From contig CP136508.1 in NCBI GenBank assembly GCA_008011715.2, forward strand, positions 2,542,001 through 2,606,000: DNA of 64,000 nucleotides, written 5' to 3'. Shown here one piece after another: positions 52,743 to 60,834 of this stretch. This DNA is from [Empedobacter] haloabium (GTDB lineage Bacteria > Pseudomonadota > Gammaproteobacteria > Burkholderiales > Burkholderiaceae_D). The position numbers and the translations under genes were made by a program. The stretch's first letter is position 1. Each line of letters starts with the position of its first letter. A model generated the notes under the pieces. It was not told the DNA's origin, searched no databases, and saw nothing but the letters and a program-made list of their open reading frames with translations.

Positions 52743-54260
52743 ATGAGCGCAAGCGCAAGTTCGAACGGAGCGGCACCGGCACCGGCCCGCCGCATCGCCA
52801 CCGGGGTACCGGGGCTGGACGACATCCTGTGCGGCGGCCTGACGGCCGACCGTGTCTACCTGGTCGAAGGCACGCCGGGCACCGGCAAGACGACGCTGGG
52901 CCTGCAGTTCCTGCTGGAAGGGGCCGCGCACGGCGAGGCGGGGCTGTACATCACGCTGTCGGAGACGGCCGACGAGCTGCATGCGGTCGCCCACAGCCAT
53001 GGCTGGTCGCTGGACGCGATCGCCATCTTCGAACTGGCCAGCGACGCGATGCTGGACCCCGATGCGCAGCAATCCGTGCTGTATCCGGCCGAGGTGGAGC
53101 TGGGCGAGACGACGCGCGGCGTCATGGAGCAGGTCGAAGCCGTCAAGCCGGTGCGCGTGGTGTTCGACAGCCTGTCCGAAATGCGCCTGCTGGCGCAAAA
53201 TCCGCTGCGCTACCGGCGCCAGATCCTGGCGCTGAAACAATTCTTTGCCGCGCGCGCCTGTACGGTGATCATGCTGGACGACAAGACCAGCCAGACCGAC
53301 CAGCACCTGCACAGCATTGCCCACGGCGTCGTCAGCCTGGAGCAGATCGCCCAGGAATTCGGCAAGGAGCGCCGGCGCGTCAACATCGTCAAGATGCGCG
53401 GCATCCGCTTCCGCGGCGGCTATCACGACTACGTGCTGGAACGGGGCGGCATCACCATGTTCCCGCGCCTGGTGGCGGCCGAGCACGCGGGCGATTTCGT
53501 GCCGGTACCCCGGCCCAGCGGCACGCCGATGCTGGACCAGCTGCTGGGCGGCGGTCTGGTGGCCGGCACCAACACGCTGGTGGTGGGGCCGTCCGGCGTC
53601 GGCAAGACCACGCTCACGGTACGCTCGATGGTGGCGGCGCTAGCGCGCGGCGAACGGGCGGCGTTCTACCTGTTCGACGAGGGGCTCGGTACTTTCTATG
53701 CCCGCGCCGCGGCCCTGGGCATGGAGCTGCAACCGTACCTGGACAGCGGCACGCTGACCGTGCGCCATGTCGATCCCGCCGAGCTGGCACCCGGCCAGTT
53801 CGCCCACATGCTGCTGGAGGCGGTCGAGCGCGATGCCGTGCATTTCGTGGCCATCGACAGCCTGAACGCCTACCTGCAGGCGATGCCGGGTGAGCAGTTC
53901 CTGATGCTGCAGATGCGCGAGCTGCTGACCTACCTGAACCAGAAAGGCGTGACGACGATGCTGGTGCTGGGCGAGCATGGCCTGGTGGGCGAGGTGCGCC
54001 GCGACATCGACCTCAGCTACCTGAGCGACTGCACGGTGCTGCTGCGCTTTTTCGAGGCGGGCGGCAAGCTGCGCCGCGCCATTACCGTGGTCAAGAGCCG
54101 CACGGCCAGCCACGCGCTGACGATCCACGAATTGCGGCTGCACAGCGGCGGTATCGACATCGGTGCGCCGCTGCAAGGCTTTGAAGGCATCCTGACAGGG
54201 CTGCCGACGTACCGCGGCGAGACGGCCCTGATGACGACGGGCGACGATGGCGAGCGCTAG
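52743..54260 (+). CDS. KaiC-like double-domain RecA ATPase
   Basis: A 505-residue protein with two RecA/KaiC domains in tandem. Domain 1 (about 18-245) has Walker A GTPGTGKTT (43-51), the paired acidic ITLSETADEL and Walker B VVFDSLSEMRLL. Domain 2 (about 255-485) has Walker A GPSGVGKTT, the FYLFDEGLG stretch and FVAIDSLNAYLQ. The double layout is that of cyanobacterial KaiC. The Ser/Thr autophosphorylation pair cannot be placed with certainty. No kaiA or kaiB is present. Its end overlaps the next kinase gene by 14 bases. In proteobacteria such pairs are tied to stress or rhythm-like regulation; clock function here is unproven. Confidence 0.9.
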   Translation: MSASASSNGAAPAPARRIATGVPGLDDILCGGLTADRVYLVEGTPGTGKTTLGLQFLLEGAAHGEAGLYITLSETADELHAVAHSHGWSLDAIAIFELASDAMLDPDAQQSVLYPAEVELGETTRGVMEQVEAVKPVRVVFDSLSEMRLLAQNPLRYRRQILALKQFFAARACTVIMLDDKTSQTDQHLHSIAHGVVSLEQIAQEFGKERRRVNIVKMRGIRFRGGYHDYVLERGGITMFPRLVAAEHAGDFVPVPRPSGTPMLDQLLGGGLVAGTNTLVVGPSGVGKTTLTVRSMVAALARGERAAFYLFDEGLGTFYARAAALGMELQPYLDSGTLTVRHVDPAELAPGQFAHMLLEAVERDAVHFVAIDSLNAYLQAMPGEQFLMLQMRELLTYLNQKGVTTMLVLGEHGLVGEVRRDIDLSYLSDCTVLLRFFEAGGKLRRAITVVKSRTASHALTIHELRLHSGGIDIGAPLQGFEGILTGLPTYRGETALMTTGDDGER

Positions 54261-55956
54261 CGATCTGGAACAACGGGCGCTCGTGCTGGCGCCGCACGGT
54301 CGCGACGCCGACGTGATCGCCGGCGTGCTGGCGCGGCACGCCATTGCTTGCGAGATCGTGGCCGATTGCGCTGCGTTGACGGTGGCCGTGCAGGCCGGGG
54401 CGGCGGCTGCCATCGTCGCGGAAGAGGCGCTGTTGCGCTCCGACCTCGCGCCGCTGCTGGCATGCCTGCGCGAGCAGCCGCCCTGGTCTGACTTCCCGTT
54501 CGTCGTCCTGCTGGGCAAGCGCCTGGCGGCGCTGCCGCGCGGTGGCGCCGGCCCGCTGGCCGCGCTGGGCAACCTGGTGCTGCTGGAGCGGCCGCTCAGC
54601 GCGGCGACCTTGGGCAGCGCCGCCGAATCGGCGCTGCGGGCGCGGCGCCGGCAATATGAAGCGCGCGAGCTGCTGGCCGACCGCGAGGCCGTGTCGGCGC
54701 AGCTGGCCAGCCTGAACGCCACGCTGGAGGCGCGGGTCGCCGAGCGCACGCTGGCGCTGGCCGAGGCCAACGACCGGCTGACGCGGGAGACGATCGAGCG
54801 CGAGCGCGCCCAGCAGGCCATGGTGCAGTACCAGAAGATGGAATCGCTGGGTCGCCTGACCGGCGGCGTGGCGCACGACTTCAACAACCTGTTGAACGTG
54901 GTGCAGGGCACGATGGAGCTGATCCTGCTGATCAGCAAGGACGAGGCCGTGCGCAGCCGCGCCCAAACCGCCAAGGCCGCGTGCGAGCGCGGCGCCAGGC
55001 TGACGGCCCAGCTGTTGGCGTTTGCCCGCAACCAGGCGCTGGACCTGACGCCGCTGCGCGTCGAGGCGCTGTTCGAGGCCGTGCTCGGCATGGCCCGGCC
55101 GCTGCTGGGCAGGTCGATCGATGTGCAGGCGCGGGTGGCGGATGACGTCGACTGCGTGACGGCCGATGCCAGCCAGATGGAGATGGCACTGCTGAACCTG
55201 GCCATCAACGCGCGCGACGCGATGCCGGACGGTGGCCGCATCGTGTTCGAGGCCAGCCGCGCCGCGCCGCCCGCCGAGCTGACGGCCGGCGGCGGGTTCG
55301 TGCGCATCGCCGTCACGGACAACGGTTGCGGCATGAGTGCGGACGTGGCGGCGCGCGTGTTCGAGCCGTTCTTCACCACCAAGGGTGTCGGCAAGGGCAC
55401 GGGGCTGGGGCTCAGCCAGGTGTACGGCATGGCGCACCAGTCCGGCGGCATGGCGCAGGTGATCAGCCAGCCGGGCGCCGGCACGACGATCGCCATCTGG
55501 CTGCCAGCGGCCACGCGTCAGGCGGCGCAGGCTGGCCTGCCGGAGCTGGCCAGCGACGCCCTGGCCGGCGCGCGCGTGTTGCTGGTGGAGGACGACGACA
55601 ATGTCCGGGCTGGCATGGCGGACGCGCTGATGACGCTCGGCTGCGACGTGACCCAGGCGGCCAACGGCAGCGAAGGCCTGGCGGCGCTGGAGCAGGCCAG
55701 GCCCGACCTGGTGCTGACGGACTACCTGATGCCGGGGATGACCGGTGCCGAACTGGCGCGCGCGGCGCGCGAGCGCTACCCCGACCTGCCCGTGCTGGTG
55801 GCGACGGGCTATGCCGACATGGCCGCGATCCAGGCCGCGCTGGGCGAGGGCACGGTATTGAAGAAGCCCTTCCAGCTGGCCGAGCTGGCCGGCGTGGTGC
55901 GGCGCTCGTTGCAAGGCGTGGCCAGCACGCCGGCGGGTGCTGCGAGGCCGGGTTAG
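54247..55956 (+). CDS. Hybrid kinase coupled to KaiC-like ATPase
   Basis: A 569-residue soluble kinase. A receiver-like N-terminal domain without clear phospho-Asp (about 8-130) is followed by a coiled coil (LNATLEARVAERTLALAEAN), HisKA with GGVAHDFNNLLNVV, HATPase with LNLAINARDAMPDGG, DNGCGMS and GTGLGLSQVYG, and a C-terminal receiver (about 440-560, LLVEDDDNVRAG, LTDYLMPGMTG, Lys in LKKPFQ). The start lies inside the 3' end of the KaiC-like gene, in another frame, so the two are translationally coupled and probably partners. The KaiC-like ATPase may sense state and the kinase relay it, like KaiC-SasA, but SasA itself has a KaiB-like sensor that is absent here. Confidence 0.9.
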   Translation: MASASDLEQRALVLAPHGRDADVIAGVLARHAIACEIVADCAALTVAVQAGAAAAIVAEEALLRSDLAPLLACLREQPPWSDFPFVVLLGKRLAALPRGGAGPLAALGNLVLLERPLSAATLGSAAESALRARRRQYEARELLADREAVSAQLASLNATLEARVAERTLALAEANDRLTRETIERERAQQAMVQYQKMESLGRLTGGVAHDFNNLLNVVQGTMELILLISKDEAVRSRAQTAKAACERGARLTAQLLAFARNQALDLTPLRVEALFEAVLGMARPLLGRSIDVQARVADDVDCVTADASQMEMALLNLAINARDAMPDGGRIVFEASRAAPPAELTAGGGFVRIAVTDNGCGMSADVAARVFEPFFTTKGVGKGTGLGLSQVYGMAHQSGGMAQVISQPGAGTTIAIWLPAATRQAAQAGLPELASDALAGARVLLVEDDDNVRAGMADALMTLGCDVTQAANGSEGLAALEQARPDLVLTDYLMPGMTGAELARAARERYPDLPVLVATGYADMAAIQAALGEGTVLKKPFQLAELAGVVRRSLQGVASTPAGAARPG

Positions 55957-55982
55957 CGGAACGTCACGGGCTGCGAAAAAAG

Positions 55983-56356
55983 GGCGCTGTTCGCTTTTGC
56001 TGGTGGTTGCCCCTCGTTACGGAACTTTTTCAGCGCTTCGAAGTCATTGACAGCCTGAGCTGTATTTGTCCGGCGCCACCCCGATGCGCAGCCAATCGGA
56101 TGGGGTCGCTGGCCACCCGGCATCCAGCACCCGGCACCAACCGGTATAGTTGGCCAGGTAGCGGCTGGCAACTCCGTGGAATCGGTATAGCCAGCCCTTG
56201 AAGCGGCTGTGCCAGCCATTCACGTTCTGGATATGGATGGCACCGCGCGCGCTGATGCCCGCACGCACGTTGACGACCTCGTGGGTGAGGCCGGCCTCGC
56301 GTGCGAAGGCCTGATAGGCCTTCGCCGCGTCGCTGATCATTAACGCGAACAGCGCC
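55983..56356 (-). mobile_element. IS1595-like remnant, internally deleted copy C
   Basis: A 374-bp derivative of the 1125-bp element. Both ends survive (GGCGCTGTTCGC.. with changes on the left, a perfect repeat on the right), but everything between the terminal repeat and the ISDAAKAYQ codons has been lost; the join reads CTGATCAT-TAACGCG. A frame (56044-56358) still encodes the last ~100 transposase residues from within the repeat. Flanking A-runs (GAAAAAAG and AAAAAATC) agree at six of eight positions. Such deleted forms with both ends can be mobilised in trans. It ends 116 bp before the flagellin start. Confidence 0.88.
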
Positions 56357-56380
56357 AAAAAATCCGAATATTTTTCCGCG

Positions 56381-56395
56381 GGGCATTTAATGCCC
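56381..56395. promoter_or_regulatory. Palindrome upstream of flagellin
   Basis: GGGCATT-T-AATGCCC is a perfect 7-bp inverted repeat with a 1-base spacer in the flagellin leader region. It could be a regulator site or an mRNA hairpin. I found no convincing sigma-28 promoter between the IS remnant and the gene. Confidence 0.4.
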
Positions 56396-56472
56396 GCTCC
56401 GAAGCGGTCGTCTTGTACTCATGAGAGGGCAGAAAGCTGCTCCCAACTCGACACCTTAACGGAGTAATCAAC

Positions 56473-57372
56473 ATGCTGAGCCTTCACACCAACAACGCCG
56501 CGCTGTCCGCACAGAATTCGCTGACCCGCACCCAGAGCACCCTGTCGACGTCGATGACCCGCCTGTCGACCGGCTACCGTATCAATTCGGCCATGGACGA
56601 TGCCGCCGGCCTGCAGATCGCTACCCGCCTGAAGACCCAGACGAGCGGCATGCAAGTGGCAATGCGCAACACCCAGAACTCGATTTCGCTGATGCAGACC
56701 GCCGAAGGCGCGCTGGACGAGACCACCAACATCCTGAACCGCATGAAGGACCTGGCCACGCAAGCCGCCGACGGTTCCTCGACCAAGGATGACCAGGCCG
56801 CGATGCAGGCCGAATTCGACTCCCTGTCGAACGAACTGGGCAACATCATGACCAACACCAAGTTCGGCGGCACCAACCTGCTGACCGATGGTACGGGCAA
56901 GCTGTCGACGACGATCACGTTCCAGATCGGTTCGGACAAGGATGAAAAGATGACGGCAGATTTCACCACTGAAATGACCGCCGTGCACACCAAGATCAAG
57001 GCAGCCGCCACGCAGTACGACGGCGCCGCTGGCGTCGCCGCCGCTTCGGCCGGCACGGAAATCTCGGGCGCCGACGCGGCGACCGGCGCGACCAATGCCA
57101 ACACCACGATCAAGAACCTGTCCGACGCGATCGACTCCGTGGGCTCGATGCGCTCGAAGCTGGGTGCGATCTCGAACCGCCTGGACCACGTCTACAACAA
57201 CCTGTCGAGCATCTCGACCAACACGAAGAACGCATCCGGCCGCATCATGGACGTGGACTTCGCGACGGAATCGGCCAACATGACGTCGAACCAGATGCTG
57301 CTGCAAGCCGGTACCGCGATGCTGAAGCAGTCCAACAGCCAGTCGTCGCTGGTGCTGTCGCTGCTGCAATAA
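56473..57372 (+). CDS. Flagellin
   Basis: A 299-residue filament protein. The N-terminal D0/D1 helices (about 1-140: SLHTNNAALSAQNSL, STGYRINSAMDDAAGLQIA) and C-terminal D1/D0 helices (about 215-299: MRSKLGAISNRLDHVYNNLS, ATESANMTSNQMLLQAGTAM, ending SLLQ) are canonical and join through a small variable region (140-210). At 299 residues it is a short flagellin, like lateral (Laf) types. It is exported by the flagellar type III apparatus, so no signal peptide is expected. GGAG lies 9 bases before ATG, and a terminator follows. No other flagellar genes are nearby. Its upstream region abuts the IS remnant, which may have displaced the original promoter. Confidence 0.93.
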   Translation: MLSLHTNNAALSAQNSLTRTQSTLSTSMTRLSTGYRINSAMDDAAGLQIATRLKTQTSGMQVAMRNTQNSISLMQTAEGALDETTNILNRMKDLATQAADGSSTKDDQAAMQAEFDSLSNELGNIMTNTKFGGTNLLTDGTGKLSTTITFQIGSDKDEKMTADFTTEMTAVHTKIKAAATQYDGAAGVAAASAGTEISGADAATGATNANTTIKNLSDAIDSVGSMRSKLGAISNRLDHVYNNLSSISTNTKNASGRIMDVDFATESANMTSNQMLLQAGTAMLKQSNSQSSLVLSLLQ

Positions 57373-57414
57373 TCGTAGCGAAACGAGGCCCGCGGGCCTC
57401 GTGGGTCATCCCGC

Positions 57415-57442
57415 AAGCCGATCCGCCAGGGTCGGCTTTTTT
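57415..57442 (+). terminator. Terminator after flagellin
   Basis: AAGCCGA and TCGGCTT form a 7-bp stem with a 10-base loop, and six T residues overlap its end. Before it lies a second palindrome, CGAGGCCCGCGGGCCTCG (57384-57401), starting 12 bases after the stop. Confidence 0.85.
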
Positions 57443-57599
57443 ATTGGCGCCTCGTGCCGCCGGCGGACCGCGCCGTTTTCATCGCGTGACTTCCAACTTG
57501 CAATCACAGAATTGCCACACTAGCAAATAAATACGTTTGCAGCTCTGCACGTCATGCATACTTTTGCGGCAGTCTCCCAATAACGAACAGGGGTAAACC

Positions 57600-58172
57600 A
57601 TGAAAATCATGCAGAGTTTGCGTATGGCCGCGTTACTCGGTGTTGTTTCAGTCCCGGCGTTGGCAGTCACGCAATCGGTCACGGCGTCGTCGACCGACCA
57701 GTATTGGTATCAGAACGCAGGTCTTTTTGAAATCGGTCGCATCTCGCTGCAGTACGGCACCAACGAAATCCTCGACATCGACACGAGTGTACGCCTGGTC
57801 GACCAGGGCTGGGGCTATGAGTCGCCGACGGAAAATGCCGTCTATGTCGGCCTGTTCAGCGGCGATGCGGAGCTGTACCAGATCCGCGTGGCCGGCGCCT
57901 CGCACGAAATCTCCACCCAGACCTACGACCTGGCGTCGAACGCGACGGACTACGCCCAGCTCAATGCCGCGCTCGACCAGCTGAACTGGGCCAGCTACCC
58001 GAACGTGACGGTACGCTTCTACACGCATGCGGTTGGCTACCTGGGCTGGGAACTGCACACCTCGAACGACAGCATGATCGTCAATTCGGTGCCGGAGCCG
58101 GGCACCTACGGCATGCTGCTCGCCGGGCTGGGGGCACTGGGCGCTTGCGCGGGCCGTCGCAAGCGCAATTGA
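57600..58172 (+). CDS. PEP-CTERM exported protein
   Basis: A 190-residue protein with a signal peptide (about 1-22, cleaved near ALA-VT) and a C-terminal PEP-CTERM tripartite signal: VPEPGTYG, a hydrophobic helix (MLLAGLGALGACAG) and a basic tail (RRKRN). Such proteins are sorted by an exosortase of the EpsH type and released or anchored at the cell surface; no exosortase gene is in the window. The body (about 25-160) is rich in Tyr, Ser and Asn and has no known domain. It has its own 227-bp leader after the flagellin terminator. Confidence 0.88.
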   Translation: MKIMQSLRMAALLGVVSVPALAVTQSVTASSTDQYWYQNAGLFEIGRISLQYGTNEILDIDTSVRLVDQGWGYESPTENAVYVGLFSGDAELYQIRVAGASHEISTQTYDLASNATDYAQLNAALDQLNWASYPNVTVRFYTHAVGYLGWELHTSNDSMIVNSVPEPGTYGMLLAGLGALGACAGRRKRN

Positions 58173-58344
58173 TTTTTGCGCAGCCGCGCCGGTTGGCAGG
58201 CTGCGCGGCTGCCCAGCGTCCCGGCGCTTGCAGTGCATGCCGGCGGTCGTCTTACGGGCACCACTTCGGACGCCAGGAGAAATCATCCTGAATCCGAGGC
58301 TGTGCCCGTTTCACACGAAAGGCATCGAGAGGGCTATGGCCGGC

Positions 58345-59022
58345 TCAGTAGCCTTGGCCGATGGGTCCGGCGCGGCGGCGCATGGCCAGCGAACCGATCA
58401 TTGCCAGGCCAGCGATCAGCATCGCATAGGACGTCGGTTCCGGGACGGGGCCGATGACCTGCAGCGTACCGTGATCGTAAGCGCCCGATGCCGTACCGAA
58501 GCCAACGTCAGCGGCATCATTGCTCCATGAGAACTCCAGCGAGAACCGGCCGCCAAGGCTCTGCAGTGGTACGTCGCCCGTGCCATACAACCGCCATGGG
58601 TCAATCACATGCGGGTCGAATTGAAGTGATTGGAAGAAGTGGAAGCGCGGGCCGAAATCGCTCCAGTTGGAATCAAAACTCTGGCTGAGCACGGTTATCG
58701 CCTTGCCAGAGCTGTCCGTGAAAGTCGACAGGGAGCTGACGAGCGAACCGGCCTGCTGCATGCGGCTCGTTTTGCCATCGGCAGTCAGTGTAATGTCAAG
58801 CACGGTCGAGTTCCACGTGACTGCATTGTCAATGTTTGCGCTCACCGACAGCGTAAAAGGTCCAATGCCCTGGAAGTCGCCGAGCCCGCGATCTCCCGCA
58901 AAGAAATCGAATTTTCCGGCATCACCTGTCGTGACCGTCGTGAACGTGATGGGGGCGGCTTGTGTGATATCGGCCGCAAGACTGCAACCAGCCAACAGCA
59001 AGCTGCAAAGGATTCTTTTCAT
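58345..59022 (-). CDS. PEP-CTERM exported protein
   Basis: A 225-residue protein with a signal peptide (MKRILCSLLLAGCSLAADIT) and a PEP-CTERM end (VPEPTSYAMLIAGLAMIGSL, then RRRAGP). The body is beta-rich (TLSVSANIDNAVTWNSTVLD). The ATG chosen has AGGA upstream and gives a clean signal peptide; an earlier in-frame start would add ten residues before it. It converges with the preceding PEP-CTERM gene, but the two bodies are not obviously alike, so they are not simple duplicates. The Cys at residue 13 is not in a lipobox. Confidence 0.85.
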   Translation of the reverse strand: MKRILCSLLLAGCSLAADITQAAPITFTTVTTGDAGKFDFFAGDRGLGDFQGIGPFTLSVSANIDNAVTWNSTVLDITLTADGKTSRMQQAGSLVSSLSTFTDSSGKAITVLSQSFDSNWSDFGPRFHFFQSLQFDPHVIDPWRLYGTGDVPLQSLGGRFSLEFSWSNDAADVGFGTASGAYDHGTLQVIGPVPEPTSYAMLIAGLAMIGSLAMRRRAGPIGQGY

Positions 59023-59242
59023 TAGTCCGTCCTCATGGAATATGCTGAACATTGATCAGCCGACGCCCATTGCACAGTACGGCGAAGCGGCTGGCTGAGT
59101 TATAAAAACTACATCTCGATCCTAGCATATTCGCAATGATATTGTCCGGTAACGCAGCGCTCACGCTCGGCATTATTTCCAGCTATTGATGCCTTGTCCT
59201 GCCAAGCGCACACACGACGGCGACAGGAGCGCCGCGGCGACG

Positions 59243-59563
59243 TCAGTGCGCCCAGTAGTCGAGCACCAGGGAGCGCGCCAGGCAGCTGCCCAGCATGCCG
59301 ACAAATTGTTGGTGCGCTGGATGGTTGAGGTAGGTGTCACGATCCTCGGCGCTGGCGAACGTCAAGGTGAAGCAGTGGGTAAAGCCATCGTTCAGGCCTT
59401 CCGGACTGACGTTGGTGCCCCATTCATAGGTGACGATGCCGGGGATCGCGGCAGGTAGTCCGTGGAAACCAGAGACGACGGCATCGACCGCGTCGGCGGC
59501 GGCATCGTCACGAAACGCAAACAGCACGACATGGCGGAGCAGGCTGGATGGGTTGGCTGGCAT
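59243..59563 (-). CDS. Dabb (stress-responsive alpha/beta-barrel) protein
   Basis: A 106-residue single-domain protein of the Dabb family, with the opening RHVVLFAFRDDA strand, the GIVTYEWGTNVSPEG segment, FTHCFTLTFASAEDRDTYL and the closing HPAHQQFVGM. Dabb dimers form a ferredoxin-like barrel; roles range from stress response to small catalytic steps. No function can be chosen here. The start codon lacks a good ribosome site, so initiation may be weak or upstream of the chosen ATG. Confidence 0.85.
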   Translation of the reverse strand: MPANPSSLLRHVVLFAFRDDAAADAVDAVVSGFHGLPAAIPGIVTYEWGTNVSPEGLNDGFTHCFTLTFASAEDRDTYLNHPAHQQFVGMLGSCLARSLVLDYWAH

Positions 59564-59630
59564 GGCGAGAGGGGATGGTTAGCGGAGCGTCATCATAACG
59601 CTTCGTCGCCCACGCCGCTGCACGCGTGCA

Positions 59631-59852
59631 TCAATGCGGTAGGAGGTCGGGCCCGGCGGCGGGTGGTGCGTACGAACGGCGCGCGCCGACGGTCGCGCCG
59701 TCAAGGGACAGGATGCGCCGGATCGTATCCGGCGAGACGCCGCGCTGGGCCAGGTACAGCCACGCCTTGATGGCGCCCTCGATCCGGTCGATTTCAATGG
59801 CACGGTCGATCTCGCCGGCCGTCAGCACATCCATTCGGCGCTCAGGCTGCAT
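59631..59852 (-). CDS. Small hypothetical protein
   Basis: A 73-residue frame starting MQPERRMDVLTAGEIDRAIE with GGGAG 5 bases upstream. It is helical and acidic, then has a segment GVSPDTIRRILSLDGATVGA like a short DNA-binding helix pair, and a Pro-rich end. It may be a small regulator, but I do not recognise it. A longer frame upstream lacks coding bias. Confidence 0.55.
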   Translation of the reverse strand: MQPERRMDVLTAGEIDRAIEIDRIEGAIKAWLYLAQRGVSPDTIRRILSLDGATVGARRSYAPPAAGPDLLPH

Positions 59853-59934
59853 GCTCGCTCCCAGTGGGGTTGTGCAGTGCAGCATGGCGCAACCGACAGT
59901 CGATGTCAAGCGCGCGATGCCATGCCCGTACCCA

Positions 59935-60234
59935 TCAGTCCTCGCGTTGCGGCTGGCCCGCGAACACTTCGACCGACCAGCAGTAGTCGTAGATGTCCTG
60001 CTGCACTTCGACCCGGTATCCCTGGCTGACCAGCGCATCGGCAAAGACACGGGCTTCCGCCTCTGTCACGAACGATTTTTCGTACGGAAAGCCGGCGGGG
60101 GACGCCTCCGCGGCAGCCGCCGAGCCAGATTGAGACCGCGGCATCAGGTGCAAGGTTTGCAGGACGGTACGGATCAGTGCGTGCATAGGCGACTCCGCAG
60201 CGGTGTCGAGCGACTGGCTGTGCAGCGTATTCAT
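59935..60234 (-). CDS. Small hypothetical protein
   Basis: A 99-residue protein with AGGGGAAAG before the ATG. Residues 1-40 are polar and low-complexity; 50-95 (PYEKSFVTEAEARVFADALV, QGYRVEVQQDIYDYCWSVEV) look like a small alpha/beta domain in which a helix of paired EAEARVFADAL is followed by two strands, as in ACT-like or RraB-like folds. The fold is an inference only. It is transcribed away from the AT-rich spacer in front of the tRNA gene. Confidence 0.6.
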   Translation of the reverse strand: MNTLHSQSLDTAAESPMHALIRTVLQTLHLMPRSQSGSAAAAEASPAGFPYEKSFVTEAEARVFADALVSQGYRVEVQQDIYDYCWSVEVFAGQPQRED

Positions 60235-60592
60235 GGCTTTCCCCTGTTTGGTGATGCTCTCATGGCATCATTTATGGTATTTTGGTAAAAAGAATTATCC
60301 CATGAAACGATTTCCAATGCTCAATTTAAATTGGTCATGGGCAGCATAAATGCGAGGAACTGTATGTCAACGGCGTGGACAGCATCTCTGCCTGCGTGAG
60401 ACTACGCCGGGATGCCGTTGAGCACCCTGCGGCGGAGCAAGCAATCTTGAGGCGCGCCTACCTGGAGCGGAGCCACACGCCCCTGCCTGCTGCGCAGGCC
60501 AAGTGATCGCGCTGCGCGGTTCCACCCTCGACGCACGCAGCGCCATCCCGCTCTGGAACTTGGAGCGCGGACATGTCATAATGTCGGGCTGT
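60235..60592. other. AT-rich spacer before tRNA-Leu, no gene seen
   Basis: This 358-bp stretch contains the promoter side of the small minus-strand gene and of the tRNA. Its left half is clearly richer in A+T than the window and holds a 12-bp palindrome, CAATTTAAATTG (60322-60333). A CATAAT -10-like hexamer (60577-60582) stands 10 bases before the tRNA, with a GC-rich discriminator after it, suiting a growth-rate-controlled promoter. Confidence 0.5.
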
Positions 60593-60679
60593 GCCTCGAT
60601 GGTGAAATTGGTAGACACACCGGACTTAAAATCCGTTGGCCGTGAGGCCGTGCCGGTTCGATTCCGGCTCGAGGCACCA
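60593..60679 (+). tRNA. tRNA-Leu (UAA)
   Basis: The acceptor stem GCCTCGA/TCGAGGC is perfect, and CCA is encoded. The D-arm (GGTGAAATTGGTAGACACACC), anticodon loop CTTAAAA (anticodon TAA), long variable arm (TTGGCCGTGAGGCCGT) and T-arm (CCGGTTCGATTCCGG) are all present. The long variable arm is normal for class II tRNA-Leu. Its 3' end is followed within 160 bases by a tyrosine recombinase gene, so it is the likely integration site of the downstream element. Confidence 0.97.
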
Positions 60680-60834
60680 CCAATCCCCTCCAAAACTCTA
60701 CGATTTTCCCCTCATATCCAGCGGAATCAAGCACTTACGGCTTTTCGGCTCGGCTCATCAAAGCTGCAATTCCGCACATAAAACCACCGTTTTCTGGTAC
60801 GCTCCACGAAAATTTCACGAACCAATCACGAAAA

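Noticed and set aside
52743..54260. Complete circadian clock locus
   Set aside because: Only a KaiC-like ATPase and a kinase are present. No KaiA- or KaiB-like frame was found nearby.
56473..57372. Flagellar operon
   Set aside because: Only flagellin is present. The following genes encode PEP-CTERM proteins and have their own leaders after a terminator.
60367..60693. Minus-strand frame of 108 codons across the tRNA-Leu gene
   Set aside because: It overlaps a well-formed tRNA and has no coding features.
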